A stretch of DNA of 64,000 nucleotides from Augochlora pura. Lineage: Eukaryota > Arthropoda > Insecta > Hymenoptera > Halictidae. The position numbers and the translations under genes are program-made. Positions 48,479-58,425 of this stretch are shown one piece after another. Each line of letters opens with the position of its first letter. Position 1 is the stretch's first letter. The notes beneath the pieces were generated by a model. That model worked only from the letters and a program-made list of their open reading frames with translations, ran no database searches and was not told the origin of the DNA. The stretch lies in contig NC_135778.1 of assembly GCF_028453695.1 (NCBI RefSeq), positions 27,703,214-27,767,213 on the forward strand, written 5' to 3'.

Positions 48479-48992
48479 GCATTAGAATATACTTTTGATC
48501 ACAATTTCCAACACTTTGGATCTTAATTCGTTAATATATTTAAACAATTTTACCGCATCAAAATGCACTTTGGATATTAATTCGTTAACCCCTTGCACTA
48601 TAATAACGAGTCAGATGCATGATAGAAATGAAAGATCTACTAAATAGTGGATATTGTTAATTTATTTGAAATCGAAATCAAATTTATTCTTCTGTTATCA
48701 AAGTCCGAAAACGAAAGTACATAATGACAACAGACGAAACACTAACTGTCTGGTCTTATTAAGGAAAATATTAAGGACAAATAAGTGTTAATCGATGCAG
48801 CGTGAAAGGAATCGTAGTGCAAGGAGTTAATATATCCAAAGAAATTAGGACGCATCAGAATGCACGTCAGATCTTAATTTGCAAATGTTTCCTAAGAAAT
48901 TCGAGCCCATTATAATCCACGTTTGATCCTAATTCATTAACATATCCGGCGAAATTCGAACGCATCAGAATGCACTTTTGATCAACATTTCC
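48479..48992. repeat. ~55-bp tandem repeat interrupted by a MITE
   Basis: Units contain GCATCAGAATGCACTTTTGA, TCTTAATTCGTTAATATAT and CCAAAGAAATT. Unit starts lie near 48479, 48556, 48852, 48907 and 48961; removing the 242-bp insertion brings the 48556-48852 distance to about 54 bp. Confidence 0.88.
48589..48826. mobile_element. piggyBac-like MITE, 238 bp, in the 55-bp array
   Basis: Left end CCCCTTGCACTATAATAACG, right end CGTAGTGCAAGGAG, with TTAA at 48585-48588 and 48827-48830. The target ATTCGTTAATATAT is seen uninterrupted in the neighbouring unit at about 48526-48539. Related to 31569-31812 in opposite orientation. No transposase. Confidence 0.9.
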
Positions 48993-49440
48993 ACAAAGGG
49001 CGTACCAAAAGCGCATGCAAAGTTCTGAATCGATAGACCGAGTGGATTTTGAGCTAGAACGCTTGGAAATCGGCAACCACGTTCGTAGACCACCTAATTG
49101 GAGCTTAGTCAAAGGCTTGGCTGACACCTGCCAGGACTCTGAGCTGGATTCGGCTAGGTCCTGGCCTAGATCTACCTAGAACCTTGGCAATACTTAACCG
49201 TGAACCGAGGACGACGACCTATCTCGAGGCCGGCAAATTGAAGAAAGAAGAAAAGCGAAAAGAAGAAGAAGAAATAGAAGAACATCCGCAGCCATAGCAA
49301 ACTCAGCTCTCCATCGCGAAAGAGGGATGTCTGTTCAAGCAGAGGACGAAACGCGGGTTTTCGAGAGGTGATAGCAAGGACGAGTGGGCAAGGTTGACCG
49401 ACAGCGCGTAAAAGTGCCGCCCAAGTGACCGACAGGTATA
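48993..49440. other. Unique sequence with an AG-rich tract
   Basis: GAAGAAAGAAGAAAAGCGAA-type sequence at 49240-49285. No gene recognised. Confidence 0.5.
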
Positions 49441-49750
49441 TACAAGGTGTCCAAAGTGACTCAGAATGGAAAATGGTGGTTCCTGAGATTATGTAAAGTA
49501 ACTTTTTCCGTTACACAAATTTTCTCCGTGGCTTTATTCACGAGTTATTAAGAAAAAACAGTGACCAATGAAATTCGAGATCAGCTAAACAGTCGAACTC
49601 GACGCTTATTGGTCGATGTTTTTCGTTAATAATTCTTCAGCGACGCCTCGGAGAATGTTTTTCTAAAGGAAAAAGTTCCTTCAAATGACTTAGCAAATGC
49701 AACTAACCAACTATTTCCCGATTTCGACTGACTTTTCAAACACCCTGTAT
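49441..49750. mobile_element. Foldback element W, copy 3, complete
   Basis: Starts TACAAGGTGTCC and ends AAACACCCTGTA. The left arm GTAAAGTAACTTTTTCCG is mirrored by GGAAAAAGTTCCTTCAAATG in the right arm, and the core GACCAATGAAATTCGAGATC faces a CTTATTGGTCGATG segment. Arms are about 150 bp. This copy shows the full design: two long imperfect inverted arms with ACAGGGTGTCC ends and no coding sequence. Confidence 0.85.
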
Positions 49751-49880
49751 AGTTGTACAAATATCTCGTAAACAAAGTCTCGAACTGAATTGTCGGTAAG
49801 GAGAAAGTTCCTTTAAATAATCCCTGGAACTCTCCATTTCCCGAAATAATTTCCCTATAATTTGAAGACACCCTGTAGAT
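49740..49880 (-). mobile_element. Adjoining partial W arm
   Basis: From 49878 on the minus strand, CTACAGGGTGTCTTCAAATT leads into GGAAATGGAGAGTTCCAGGG, ATTTAAAGGAACTTTCTCCT and TTTACGAGATATTTGTAC, ending at the next ACACCCTGTA at 49748. This is another W arm placed next to copy 3. Confidence 0.7.
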
Positions 49881-50385
49881 TCGAAACGATAGAGAACGGA
49901 AAAGCGCGGCGATCTCAAAAGGCGTTGTCTCTGTGAATGGGGTGTGTGTGTGTTTTTTTTCCGGCAAGCTAATAGATCTGTCCGGCTGTCGGAGGCACGT
50001 CGATGTACGCCGATAAATGCCCGGGCAGGGAGATGCGCTCGCGAAAAAAAAGAGGTGTCCGATTCGCGTGTCAAAGGGGCTGCGGAGTTCACAGGTAGCG
50101 CAAAACAACGGCCGGCTGCACGGATTCGGTGCAACGCGGCGTGCTCGGCCGCTCGCGGCGTTCGCCACACGTAAAAATATCTACTTTGTTCGCCGTAGAT
50201 ATTTGCTGACCGGTGCAGACTCGCCGCGAACTTAAAGTCCATAGTTCAGGGCCGGAGCGTAGCAGTCGCATCGATTGAAAACGTAATACGCAACGGCCAC
50301 AATGTTGCGACCGATGCACCTTTGACTGCGCGACCGGACGCGGATAATACTGTAACGCGATTACCTGTGCAAATAAACGCGTGGG
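49881..50385. other. CpG-rich unique sequence
   Basis: The 168- and 180-codon minus-strand frames (49626-50242) cross the W element and a TG/T run; they also overlap each other in phase. I do not support them as genes. Confidence 0.45.
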
Positions 50386-50394
50386 AACAGTGGC

Positions 50395-51145
50395 AGACAT
50401 GGACAAACGTCGATAAACGTGGACAAATGACGACAAACGCCGACAAACACTGCCGGAGATAGGTGATCGCCATGAGATATAAGTGAACGCAGACAGATAT
50501 AAATATAAATTATCAGAGATTATCAAATGCCATTAGGCATGCAGATAAACGCTGTCAGACATAGGCGGACGATATTAAAGAATAACAAACACCATCAGAC
50601 ATAGACAAACGCTGTTAGATGTAGGCAAACGACATAGACAAACGCTGTCAGATATAGATAAATGCATTAGAGATTGACAAACACCATCAGGACATAGACA
50701 AATGCTGTTAAACATAGACAAAGACTATCAGAGATTGACAAACGCTATCCCGGATATAGACAAACGTCATCAGAGATAGACAAGCATCAAATATATAGAC
50801 AGACACAATCAGACATAGACAAAGGCTGTCAGACATAAGGATATGCCGTCAGAGATTGATAAACACATCAGACATAGACAAACGCTGTCAGATATATAAA
50901 CAATCACCATCAATCATAGATAAATGCCATCAACCACACACAAACGCCATCAGACATAATACAAACGTCAATAAATGTCGATAATCGTCGACGAACACCA
51001 ACGAACATCGATAAACGCCATCAGACTTATCAGAAAACACTATCAGAAACAGATAAATACCATCAGACGTCGACAAACGTCATAAGACATCAACAAACAC
51101 CATAAAACATCGACAAACATGGACAAACATCGTTGCATTTCGTTA
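50395..51145. repeat. GACAAACG minisatellite, ~750 bp
   Basis: Thirty or so copies of a degenerate 20-22-bp unit such as ACATAGACAAACGCTGTCAG and CATCAGACATAGACAAACG. The ends of the array favour a GACAAACGTCGATAAACGT form. Confidence 0.93.
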
Positions 51146-51574
51146 AATACTAGTTAAGGATGTTCGTCGACGAATTAACCGGCACTTGACTGACAGGAAA
51201 TTTTTACGGACAGATTCGCCACGGCAACACGACATTCGCGGAAACGTTTTCTCGTCGAAATGACGGAGCTCCTTTAAGCAACTGAAACCCTGCGGCGGCA
51301 ACACGACCCCGCGTCAGACGGGCGCATGGAGGCCACCAACGTCGACAATGGGTGAAAAGTTGTCCGATGGAAAGTTCACAGAGCGACTTCCTTTGACATG
51401 GAAATCCCCAGGGCGATGCATCCGAAGGCCCGCAACTAAGCTACAGCCACTGTCAAAATCAGGGAACGTGTCTGACTCGCGTGCGTGACGTCCGGAAAAC
51501 ATCGGCTTCGGCGCGATTCGGAACTTCTCGCGAGATTTCCGAGGCGGCGAGGATGGAGGGCGTTCCGCTTCGCG
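51146..51574. other. CpG-rich unique sequence
   Basis: A 121-codon minus frame (51314-51679) runs from here into repeat T6. Unrecognised. Confidence 0.45.
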
Positions 51575-51875
51575 ATGCGGCAAATTAGACTGACTTTGGG
51601 AATTTTTTATGTGGAAATTATGGAACATTGGACGACGACGCTTTGTATACAGTTTTATGGGTATTTCAACAGATGTCATACATTTTTACATGTTGGTACT
51701 ATGTAAATTACATCAGTTAATACGGTTCAGGTGAGACTAGGTTTTTGATATGGTCTACTTTGCAATACAATAATTAAGGCTGACTTTTGGAATTTTTTAT
51801 TGAAACACCATAGAATATTGGACAACTGCGCTTCGCACATAGTTTTATAGTTATTTCACAAGACAAAATAATGTT
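51575..51875. repeat. ~190-bp direct repeat T6, two copies
   Basis: GACTGACTTTGGGAATTTTT, TATGGAACATTGGACGACG and a CAGTTTTATGGGTATTTCA segment near 51588 recur near 51778 as GGCTGACTTTTGGAATTTTT, ATAGAATATTGGACAACTGC and AGTTTTATAGTTATTTCACA. Confidence 0.82.
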
Positions 51876-52570
51876 TATTACGGCGGTAACACGAAAATTG
51901 TATTAGTTACGAACATAGTAAAAGCACTATAACACAGCATAATTAATGACGCTGTATTTCGCGGTTTACTTGACCGCTTTACATAAAATTTACGATATTT
52001 ATTTGAGTGATACGCCTCTTTTGGAAAGAGAAATATCAAAACAAAACCTCGACAATTATCAAAATGCTGCATCATTCCTCATAAAATGAATACTAACAAT
52101 ACCGCGTCAGATTTAGAGTCAATCGGACAAGTAGAATCCGAGATGATATCGCGTCTGATATTGTTTATAGAAAAACGAGGGAAGGGTCTCAAGATTTTTG
52201 CGCATCTCGCCCGGAATATCAAGCTCGGCGTTCACGGATGAAAGATGGGAGGACAAGGCCGTTGTCGGGCGATTACCCGGGGAACATCGGCCGACAGCGC
52301 GGCGTAAAAAGGAGGACTGTCGAGCGATCTGTCTCGACGGACGTTAAGATTTGTCTCGGGAAGGGGGAACACTGTGCTCGCTGGTCGGGTCGTCGTTAAC
52401 TCTGGCCGTCGCACTGTGTTCTGGTTTGGACGATTCAGTCATTTTTAACAGAATTGCCAAATTTCTAAATTAAGAATTATTATATTGCTTTAATATAGAC
52501 CGAAGAAATGAAGAAATTAATGAAACTATAATTATTACCATTGTTCGAAGACTCTTTTAAGTCGTGATTT
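51876..52570. other. Unique sequence
   Basis: AT-rich then CpG-rich at 52180-52430. No gene recognised. Confidence 0.45.
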
Positions 52571-52574
52571 CTCG

Positions 52575-53065
52575 CTTACCATATGACAGAGAAATTTTTT
52601 GAGGAAAAGCACTAATGGTACTATAAAGAAGAAACTTCGGACTTTAAAATGAGCTTGGTGTGATCATCGTACGATTTTTTTAAAGCAAACGGCGAGAGTT
52701 TGAATATCGGCTGCTCTTCGAGTACCGTCAATGTACAGGTTTTTAAAGGGCCAACATTCGCATTTACTACGTTCTCAACAAATTTTTTAACAAGAAATAG
52801 GTTGGAGCACATAAAAGTAGAAATTTCAAGCTTCAAAATGAGTTCAGTGTGATCGCCCTACGATTTTTTATAACTGAACTGCAAGAGTCTAAATATTGCC
52901 TATATTGAAAATTTTTTAACGATAAACAAATTATGCCACATCAAAGTAGAAACTATAAGCTTCAAAATGAGTTTCGTTTGACCGTCGTACGATTCTTTCC
53001 AACGAAATTGTAATAGTCTGAACATTGCCTATTCTTCGAGAACCATCAACGCGTAACAAGTGCCA
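52575..53065 (+). repeat. Tandem repeat family T3, third locus, three units
   Basis: Anchors TTTAAAATGAGC, TTCAAAATGAGT and TTCAAAATGAGT begin at about 52643, 52832 and 52961. The first offset is 189 bp; the second is 129 bp because the middle unit lacks about 60 bp. Other landmarks (GATC.TCGTACGATTTTTTT, AGTCTGAA.ATTGCC, GAAATTTTTT) match the nine-unit array. Confidence 0.85.
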
Positions 53066-53755
53066 AAAATATTTAATTATAACCAGCAGAAATTACTATT
53101 TCCGTCAGTAAACGGTATAAAAGTTCGTACAACTTGTCGCCGGATTCCCCCAGCAGTTCGTCGCCGTATGTCCGTCGACGGACAGCTTCGATCGGCTGTC
53201 TTAGTCCGGCAAACAAGCAGCGAACGATGGGAAAACACTTTTAACAGTTTGCCGAGTCGCGGGCGAATGGAAAAATGGCCGGCCCCTTAAATCACGGCCT
53301 GGTCGTCGAATCGGTTCGACCGGCGACGACCGTCGGGGAATACTTTTCCGGGTGCCGAAGGCCAGCAGGACGGTTAATGATCGATCGGATCGCGGGCCCG
53401 CATCGATCCCGGCGTACCCGCGATCCATCATTCCGCCGCGGAAACAGCCCCGGTCAGATCGACTGACGCGCGCGATTCCATTTATCGGTCTAATGCCGGC
53501 CGGTAATAGTCTTTTAACGATGTTTGGCGATAGTTAAGAATTGCTTGATTCGCCGACGGGCACACACACTCTCTGTAATTGAAATTGATTTTCTGATTCA
53601 GCGAGAGACCGACTATGGAACCCGCCGGATTATGGCTCCCTGCGAATCGGCTAAGTGCCGGCCAAGAGCTTCCAGATTTTATTGACTTGGGCTCGGCCGA
53701 CCTGCGATGGGCTTGGGATAGGTTCGACTTCGATTAGGCGGCAGATAGATCTAAA
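53066..53755. other. CpG-rich unique sequence
   Basis: Frames at 53060-53537 on both strands overlap and are unrecognised. Confidence 0.45.
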
Positions 53756-53924
53756 TTTAACCCCTTCAGTACCTTTATGTTTACAGTGAGAGTGACTAAA
53801 TAATGGTAAATAATGACATTGATTAGGCGAGTGGACCGAGATTTAACCCTTTATAGTAATTTATCTTTATGGTAGGAGTCATTAAATTGTTGTAAATAAT
53901 AGTTTTAATAATCGTAATAATTGG

Positions 53925-54180
53925 TCAATAATTATTGATTGGTAATACTGATATTAATATTAACTGATTCGTAATATTGATATTAATATTAAAGGATTAA
54001 TAATATTTATATCAATATTAACTGATTCGTAGTATTGATATTAATATTAACTGAATAATAATATTGACATCAATATTAACTGATTACTAATATTGTTATC
54101 AATAATAACTGATTAATAATATCGATATCAATAATAATCGATTACTAGTGTTGATATTACTACTAATTAAGTAATATCCT
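53925..54180. repeat. ~36-bp repeat, ATTAACTGATTCGTAATATT unit
   Basis: Six or seven copies of GATATTAATATTAACTGATT and variants with TCGTAATATT or AATAATATT. Confidence 0.9.
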
Positions 54181-54535
54181 TGACATTAATCAACATTAAT
54201 AATATCAAATATACTAAATATATATTTCTATACAGCTTATCAAATATTAATAATATTAAATCGCAGTGAAATAAGAAATAATAGAATCGCTATCGATTGA
54301 TCGCGACTGTTCCAAAATGGACGACTTCAAGCAGTCATTTCTCATTTCAATTTCGAATAAAATTCGACCAGGTCCCACTGAAGGCAAGAATACAAGAAGA
54401 TTACATAACAAATAGGCGACTAAAAAGAGTCACGGACACGTGTTCTTCTAATTTAGTTTGATTCTTCATCTATCTCGACGAAGTTATGCAAGCCTCGAGG
54501 CGATTCGTGGGCGCCAGAATTTGGCAGGAAGTAGC
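54181..54535. other. AT-rich unique sequence
   Basis: Nothing recognised. Confidence 0.45.
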
Positions 54536-54790
54536 TTCATCAATGATTAACGATTACAACTCGCTGCTTGTTACAAATAATTTATAGTAATTGGACGACA
54601 AGGAGATCGATTAACAAACAACGATTACAGCTCCTCTGTTATTACAATTAATTTGAAATAAGTGAACAAGAAGTACTACGAATAGTGAGTAACGATCATA
54701 ACTTGTTAGTTGTTATAAATTTTTATAAATTAGTCATAATAACTAATGCATTATAACCGCATTCATTAGTTATTATAGGTTATTGTATAC
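54536..54790. repeat. Degenerate ~80-bp repeat with a hairpin
   Basis: AACGATTACAACTCGCTGCT, AACGATTACAGCTCCTCTGT and AACGATCATAACTTGTTAG mark three units. ATAATAACTAATG and CATTAGTTATTAT near 54730-54775 form a hairpin. Confidence 0.7.
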
Positions 54791-54824
54791 TAGATATAGT
54801 AACTGATAATTTTCAAAATTGAGG

Positions 54825-55320
54825 ACTCCGACACGCAGACAATAAAAATTAATATTAAATGGCTCTGCTGCGGAACCCTCGAGTACAAAGATGTTTAAAT
54901 AATTTGTATATTACTCTATTAATTTACACCTAAAGAATGGTTAAAAAATGTGTTCCTTGTACGAAATATTAGGTTGGTGCATATGAAATATCGGATTTTT
55001 ATTAAATCAACAGCTTTTTAAAAAAGATATACGGTTTTATATATTTACTTAAACATCCGACATTTCATATGCACCAACCTAACAGCTCCGAGCTATATAC
55101 TACTATAAAACAAATTTTCCAAATCGAAGACCCCGCTATGGAAACAGTAAATATTAGTATTAAATGGCGAAGATCAATGTTAAATGTCTCCAAAACGAAA
55201 CTCTCGACTATAAAGTTATTATAATAATATTCTCTATGCCACTATATTATTTTCTACCCAAAGAATCCTAAAAAATCTGCTCATTGTTCAGAACACCTCT
55301 GACCACAAAGAGTTAAAAAT
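54825..55320. repeat. ~300-bp direct repeat interrupted by a mariner MITE
   Basis: AGGACTCCGACACGCAGACA, AATATTAAATGGC and CACCTAAAGAATGGTTAAAA of the first copy recur as AAGACCCCGCTATGGAAACA, AGTATTAAATGGC and TACCCAAAGAATCCTAAAAA. The MITE at 54969 sits near the end of copy 1. Confidence 0.75.
54969..55082. mobile_element. mariner MITE, 114 bp
   Basis: Left TTAGGTTGGTGCATATGAAA, right its reverse complement ending ATGCACCAACCTAA. TTAGGTTGGTGCA is a typical mariner-type inverted end. A TA dinucleotide lies at the left border; depending on where the end is set, TA lies at both borders. The interior is AT-rich and non-coding. Confidence 0.92.
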
Positions 55321-55324
55321 GTCA

Positions 55325-55800
55325 CCTATGCAACTACAAAATAATATTACTTTAATCCGTCGATACGGCTGCTTGATGTCCGTAGAGCCGTTCCGTGCGG
55401 CGTCCGTCCGCGTGCCGCGTGTTTCGCGCGAGTACACGCGCGCGGCCGAGTAATGCGGAAAACGTAAACGTTCAAGGACGAGTGCATGGTGTCCCGTTGT
55501 AAGACCCGACTCCGTCACGCTTCCCACCATGCCCGAGAGGATCGTCTATTTTTGCCAGCGGGCGCGGCGCGGCGTCCGCGCGGGAGAGAGTTCATTGAAA
55601 CCGTCGCGGCCCCGCGCGCGGTCGCTAAAATTTTCAGCAAATAAAACGAAACGAAACCGCGTCGTGAAAATAGAGAGCCGGCCATGGGAATTGTCGTTGA
55701 TACCACCGTGGGACATCCCCCAAAAATAACGGCATTGAAATACCGCGAAGTGATGCTTCCAAGCGCTAATTAATTCGCGGTATGCTTGCGTCGTTAGATT
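55325..55800. other. CpG-rich unique sequence
   Basis: CpG-rich 55370-55740. Frames of 63-80 codons on opposite strands overlap. Nothing recognised. Confidence 0.45.
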
Positions 55801-55849
55801 TTAGACATATTTGGCGATTTAAATTTGGCGATTTAAATTAGGCGATTTC

Positions 55850-56575
55850 AGTAGGCAGTAGATTGCGACCATCAGTAACCAGACACTTGGTAGAGATGTG
55901 CCACTAAAGCATTAACTGAGAATTTAATGATTTTGGTGGAGGGAGTTTTGGAATTTTTGATTTGCATTTTAGAACGTCCTCGAAATTTTTGATCGTTCAA
56001 TTAGGCAGTAGATTGATACCTTCGGTGTTCAGACGTAGAGTAAGCTTAGGTTGGTTGAATATTTATGAAAATTTATTTTATGGTTTTGTTGTGAAATGAA
56101 TAGAAATCTTCATAGTGCGGTTAGCAAATTTTTGTTGAATTTTTGGGGCAGTCGATCGATGCCTTCGATGATCAAATTAGTTTATACGCAGGACTCTGAA
56201 TGGTTTTTTAAAAGAACAATAATTATACTATAGAAATTCTTGAAATTTTTGTTTTAGGTTTTATAAGTACTTGTTACAATGTTTGGTAATTTAATTTAGC
56301 AGTAGATTGACGTCTTCAGTAATTAGACTAATTTTTAGCAGTTCGTTACTTGCTCTTCGAATTTATTGCTATATTAATTAGACAGTAGATTAATACCGTC
56401 AGTAGTTGGACAAGTTTTTAATGACTTAGTACGTGCTGTTTAATTATATTTCTAATTTAATTAGACAGTAGATTGACGCCTTCAGTGATAGGACAAATTT
56501 TTAATTTAAGTCATGCTCTTCAAATATATTTATAAATTAATTATACAGTAGATTAATACCTTCAGTTATCAGATG
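55850..56575. repeat. Seven-copy GGCAGTAGATTGATACCTTC repeat
   Basis: Anchors near 55853, 56003, 56146, 56297, 56383, 56463 and 56546. The first four are about 145-150 bp apart and the last three about 80-86 bp apart, so unit length changes within the array. Each anchor is followed by CAGT.ATCAGA or a variant. Confidence 0.9.
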
Positions 56576-57345
56576 CAACCTAGACTAATTTCTCCCAAAT
56601 ATCTCCTAAGTCTTTGCGACACTCTCACCATAAGAATTCTAAAAAATTCCTATCTACACCTTGCAATCTACGCTTCATCTATTACAAAAATCACGCAACA
56701 ATTCAATCTCTTCCTCCTCCATTGTATTGACAATTTTTTCGCACCATTACTCCAGGGCAGAATACGCCAAATAAAAACCTCGTTATTCCTATTATTATAA
56801 ATGCATGGACATTTGCGATCCAACGATCATCCAATCGCTTTTTAATCGACTTCTGTACGCGCAACTTGTCATTAGCATGGAGACTGTAATACCGGTGAAT
56901 AAATTACTTATTGCTAATCTGTTCAGGACAGATTGCTCGGAACCGGGCGAACGCGGGAAAGAATTCATGAAAGAAATAACCATGAAAATATTATATATAT
57001 AAATGGTGCTCCTACTATGGTGTTTCTTTACAGTCCCAACGCTCGACCTCGTAAATCAACCTGTGGAACCGGAAGCCCCGGATAACGCTCGACGACGAGA
57101 CTTCCGCGATAAGCCATGGAACTGCGCGCGGAGCCAACCGGCGAAAAGTTTTCGCGAGACCGCAACAGAAATACTTCGCCAGCTGGCGCAATAATAACCG
57201 CAGGAACGGGGTTAATAATTAATTATTTCCATTTTCTGGTCAACAGACTTCGTTTCGACGGATTATTCTGGCCAGCAGGCTGCTGAGAGGCATACTGGGA
57301 GACGGACGAATTGGTTGGTGGAAAGTGGAAACTCGAGAGATCGGG
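56576..57345. other. Unique sequence
   Basis: AT-rich then CpG-rich at 57040-57240. Nothing recognised. Confidence 0.45.
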
Positions 57346-57352
57346 CTAAACA

Positions 57353-57712
57353 GACAGAGAGAGGGAGGGAGGGAGAGAGAGAGAAAATCAAGAGAGAAAT
57401 CAAGAAGGAGAAAGGAAGACAAGTAAGGACTTAATGGAAAATTGAGACAGAAAGAGGAAGAAAAAATCAGAAGGAAGAAATCAAGAGAGAGAGAGAGACC
57501 AATAGAGAGAAATCAAGAAAGAGAAAGAGGAACAAATCGAAAGAGAGAGAGAGAGAGAGACACACAAATCGAGAGAAAGAGAGAAATCGAGAGAGAGAAA
57601 GAAGAATCAAAAAAGGAGAGAAAAATCGTGAGGAGGAAAGAAAAATCGAAAGAGAGAGAAACAGAGACAAATCGAGAGAAAAATCGAGAGAGAGAAAGAG
57701 AGAGAGAGACAG
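57353..57712. repeat. AG-rich purine tract
   Basis: GAGAGAGA with regular AAATCGAGAGA phrases. The 193-codon Arg/Glu-rich frame (57442-58023) and its minus-strand Ser/Leu mirror are artefacts of this tract. Confidence 0.95.
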
Positions 57713-58245
57713 GTGATCGATACGTCGACAAAATAAAGCGAGGTGACGGCGATCCCGTCGCGTTTCGATTATTCAATTCATTCGCGTTCGTGACAAATAG
57801 TCACGCCGCGTCGCAAAGTATTGTTCGTGCCTCGCCTAATGTTGCCCGCGAATTACTATGGCTGGGAGCTAATCGCTCCACGTGTCACGTAGCACTGACA
57901 ATATCTTCCATGTCTTCCTTTTTTATTTTCGACCAGGTCTCTTTTGTATACATAACAAAAGGCCAGCAAGGATATACTTATGGACTAGTCGACGCGCGCC
58001 AGACACTTCGCGCGTTAGTTTGATAATATTAGAACGACCGTTGCTCGGCCGTTTCGTTCGTTTTTTTCTTTTTTTCTTTTTTACCGAATACTAATTGTTT
58101 ACAGAACGGACTGTGATTAACGTGACAGCGTTACGAGATCCGCTGCTTAGATATTCTTATCGTTTTAAAGGGAAACAATTGTTTGGACATGGTTTGGACG
58201 TGTTCGAAGATGCAATTGATGAGATAATGTTGCTGGAAGCAATTT
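57713..58245. other. Unique sequence, CpG-rich at first
   Basis: Nothing recognised. Confidence 0.45.
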
Positions 58246-58249
58246 GACG

Positions 58250-58425
58250 GTGTAGAAAGCAGTTTTATATTGATTAGAGTAGTTTTGTATTGATAAGAGC
58301 AAGCTTATATTGATGAGAAGAATTTAGTATTGAAGAAAGCAAGTTTATATTGAAGAAAATAATTTTATACTGAACAAAGCAATTTTATATTGAAGAAAAT
58401 AATTTTATATCAAATTTCATATTGC
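58250..58425. repeat. ~30-bp repeat, TTTATATTGAAGAAAGCAA
   Basis: AGCAATTTTATATTGAAGAA, AATAATTTTATACTGAACA and similar, five or six copies. Confidence 0.85.

Noticed and set aside
49626..50242. Minus-strand frames of 168 and 180 codons
   Set aside because: They overlap each other in different phases and cross foldback element W; their internal similarity comes from repeated W arms.
53700..53760. GGTTCGACTTC as a tRNA B-box
   Set aside because: No A-box or cloverleaf stems can be placed around it; other GTTCGA matches in the window also fail.
53757..53860. TTAACCCCTTCAGTACC and TTAACCCTTTATAGT as possible further piggyBac-like ends
   Set aside because: No matching right ends with TTAA found, and the subterminal sequence does not follow the other family members.
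57442..58023. 193-codon Arg/Glu-rich frame
   Set aside because: Mostly a translation of an AG-rich purine tract; the minus strand gives equally long Ser/Leu frames.
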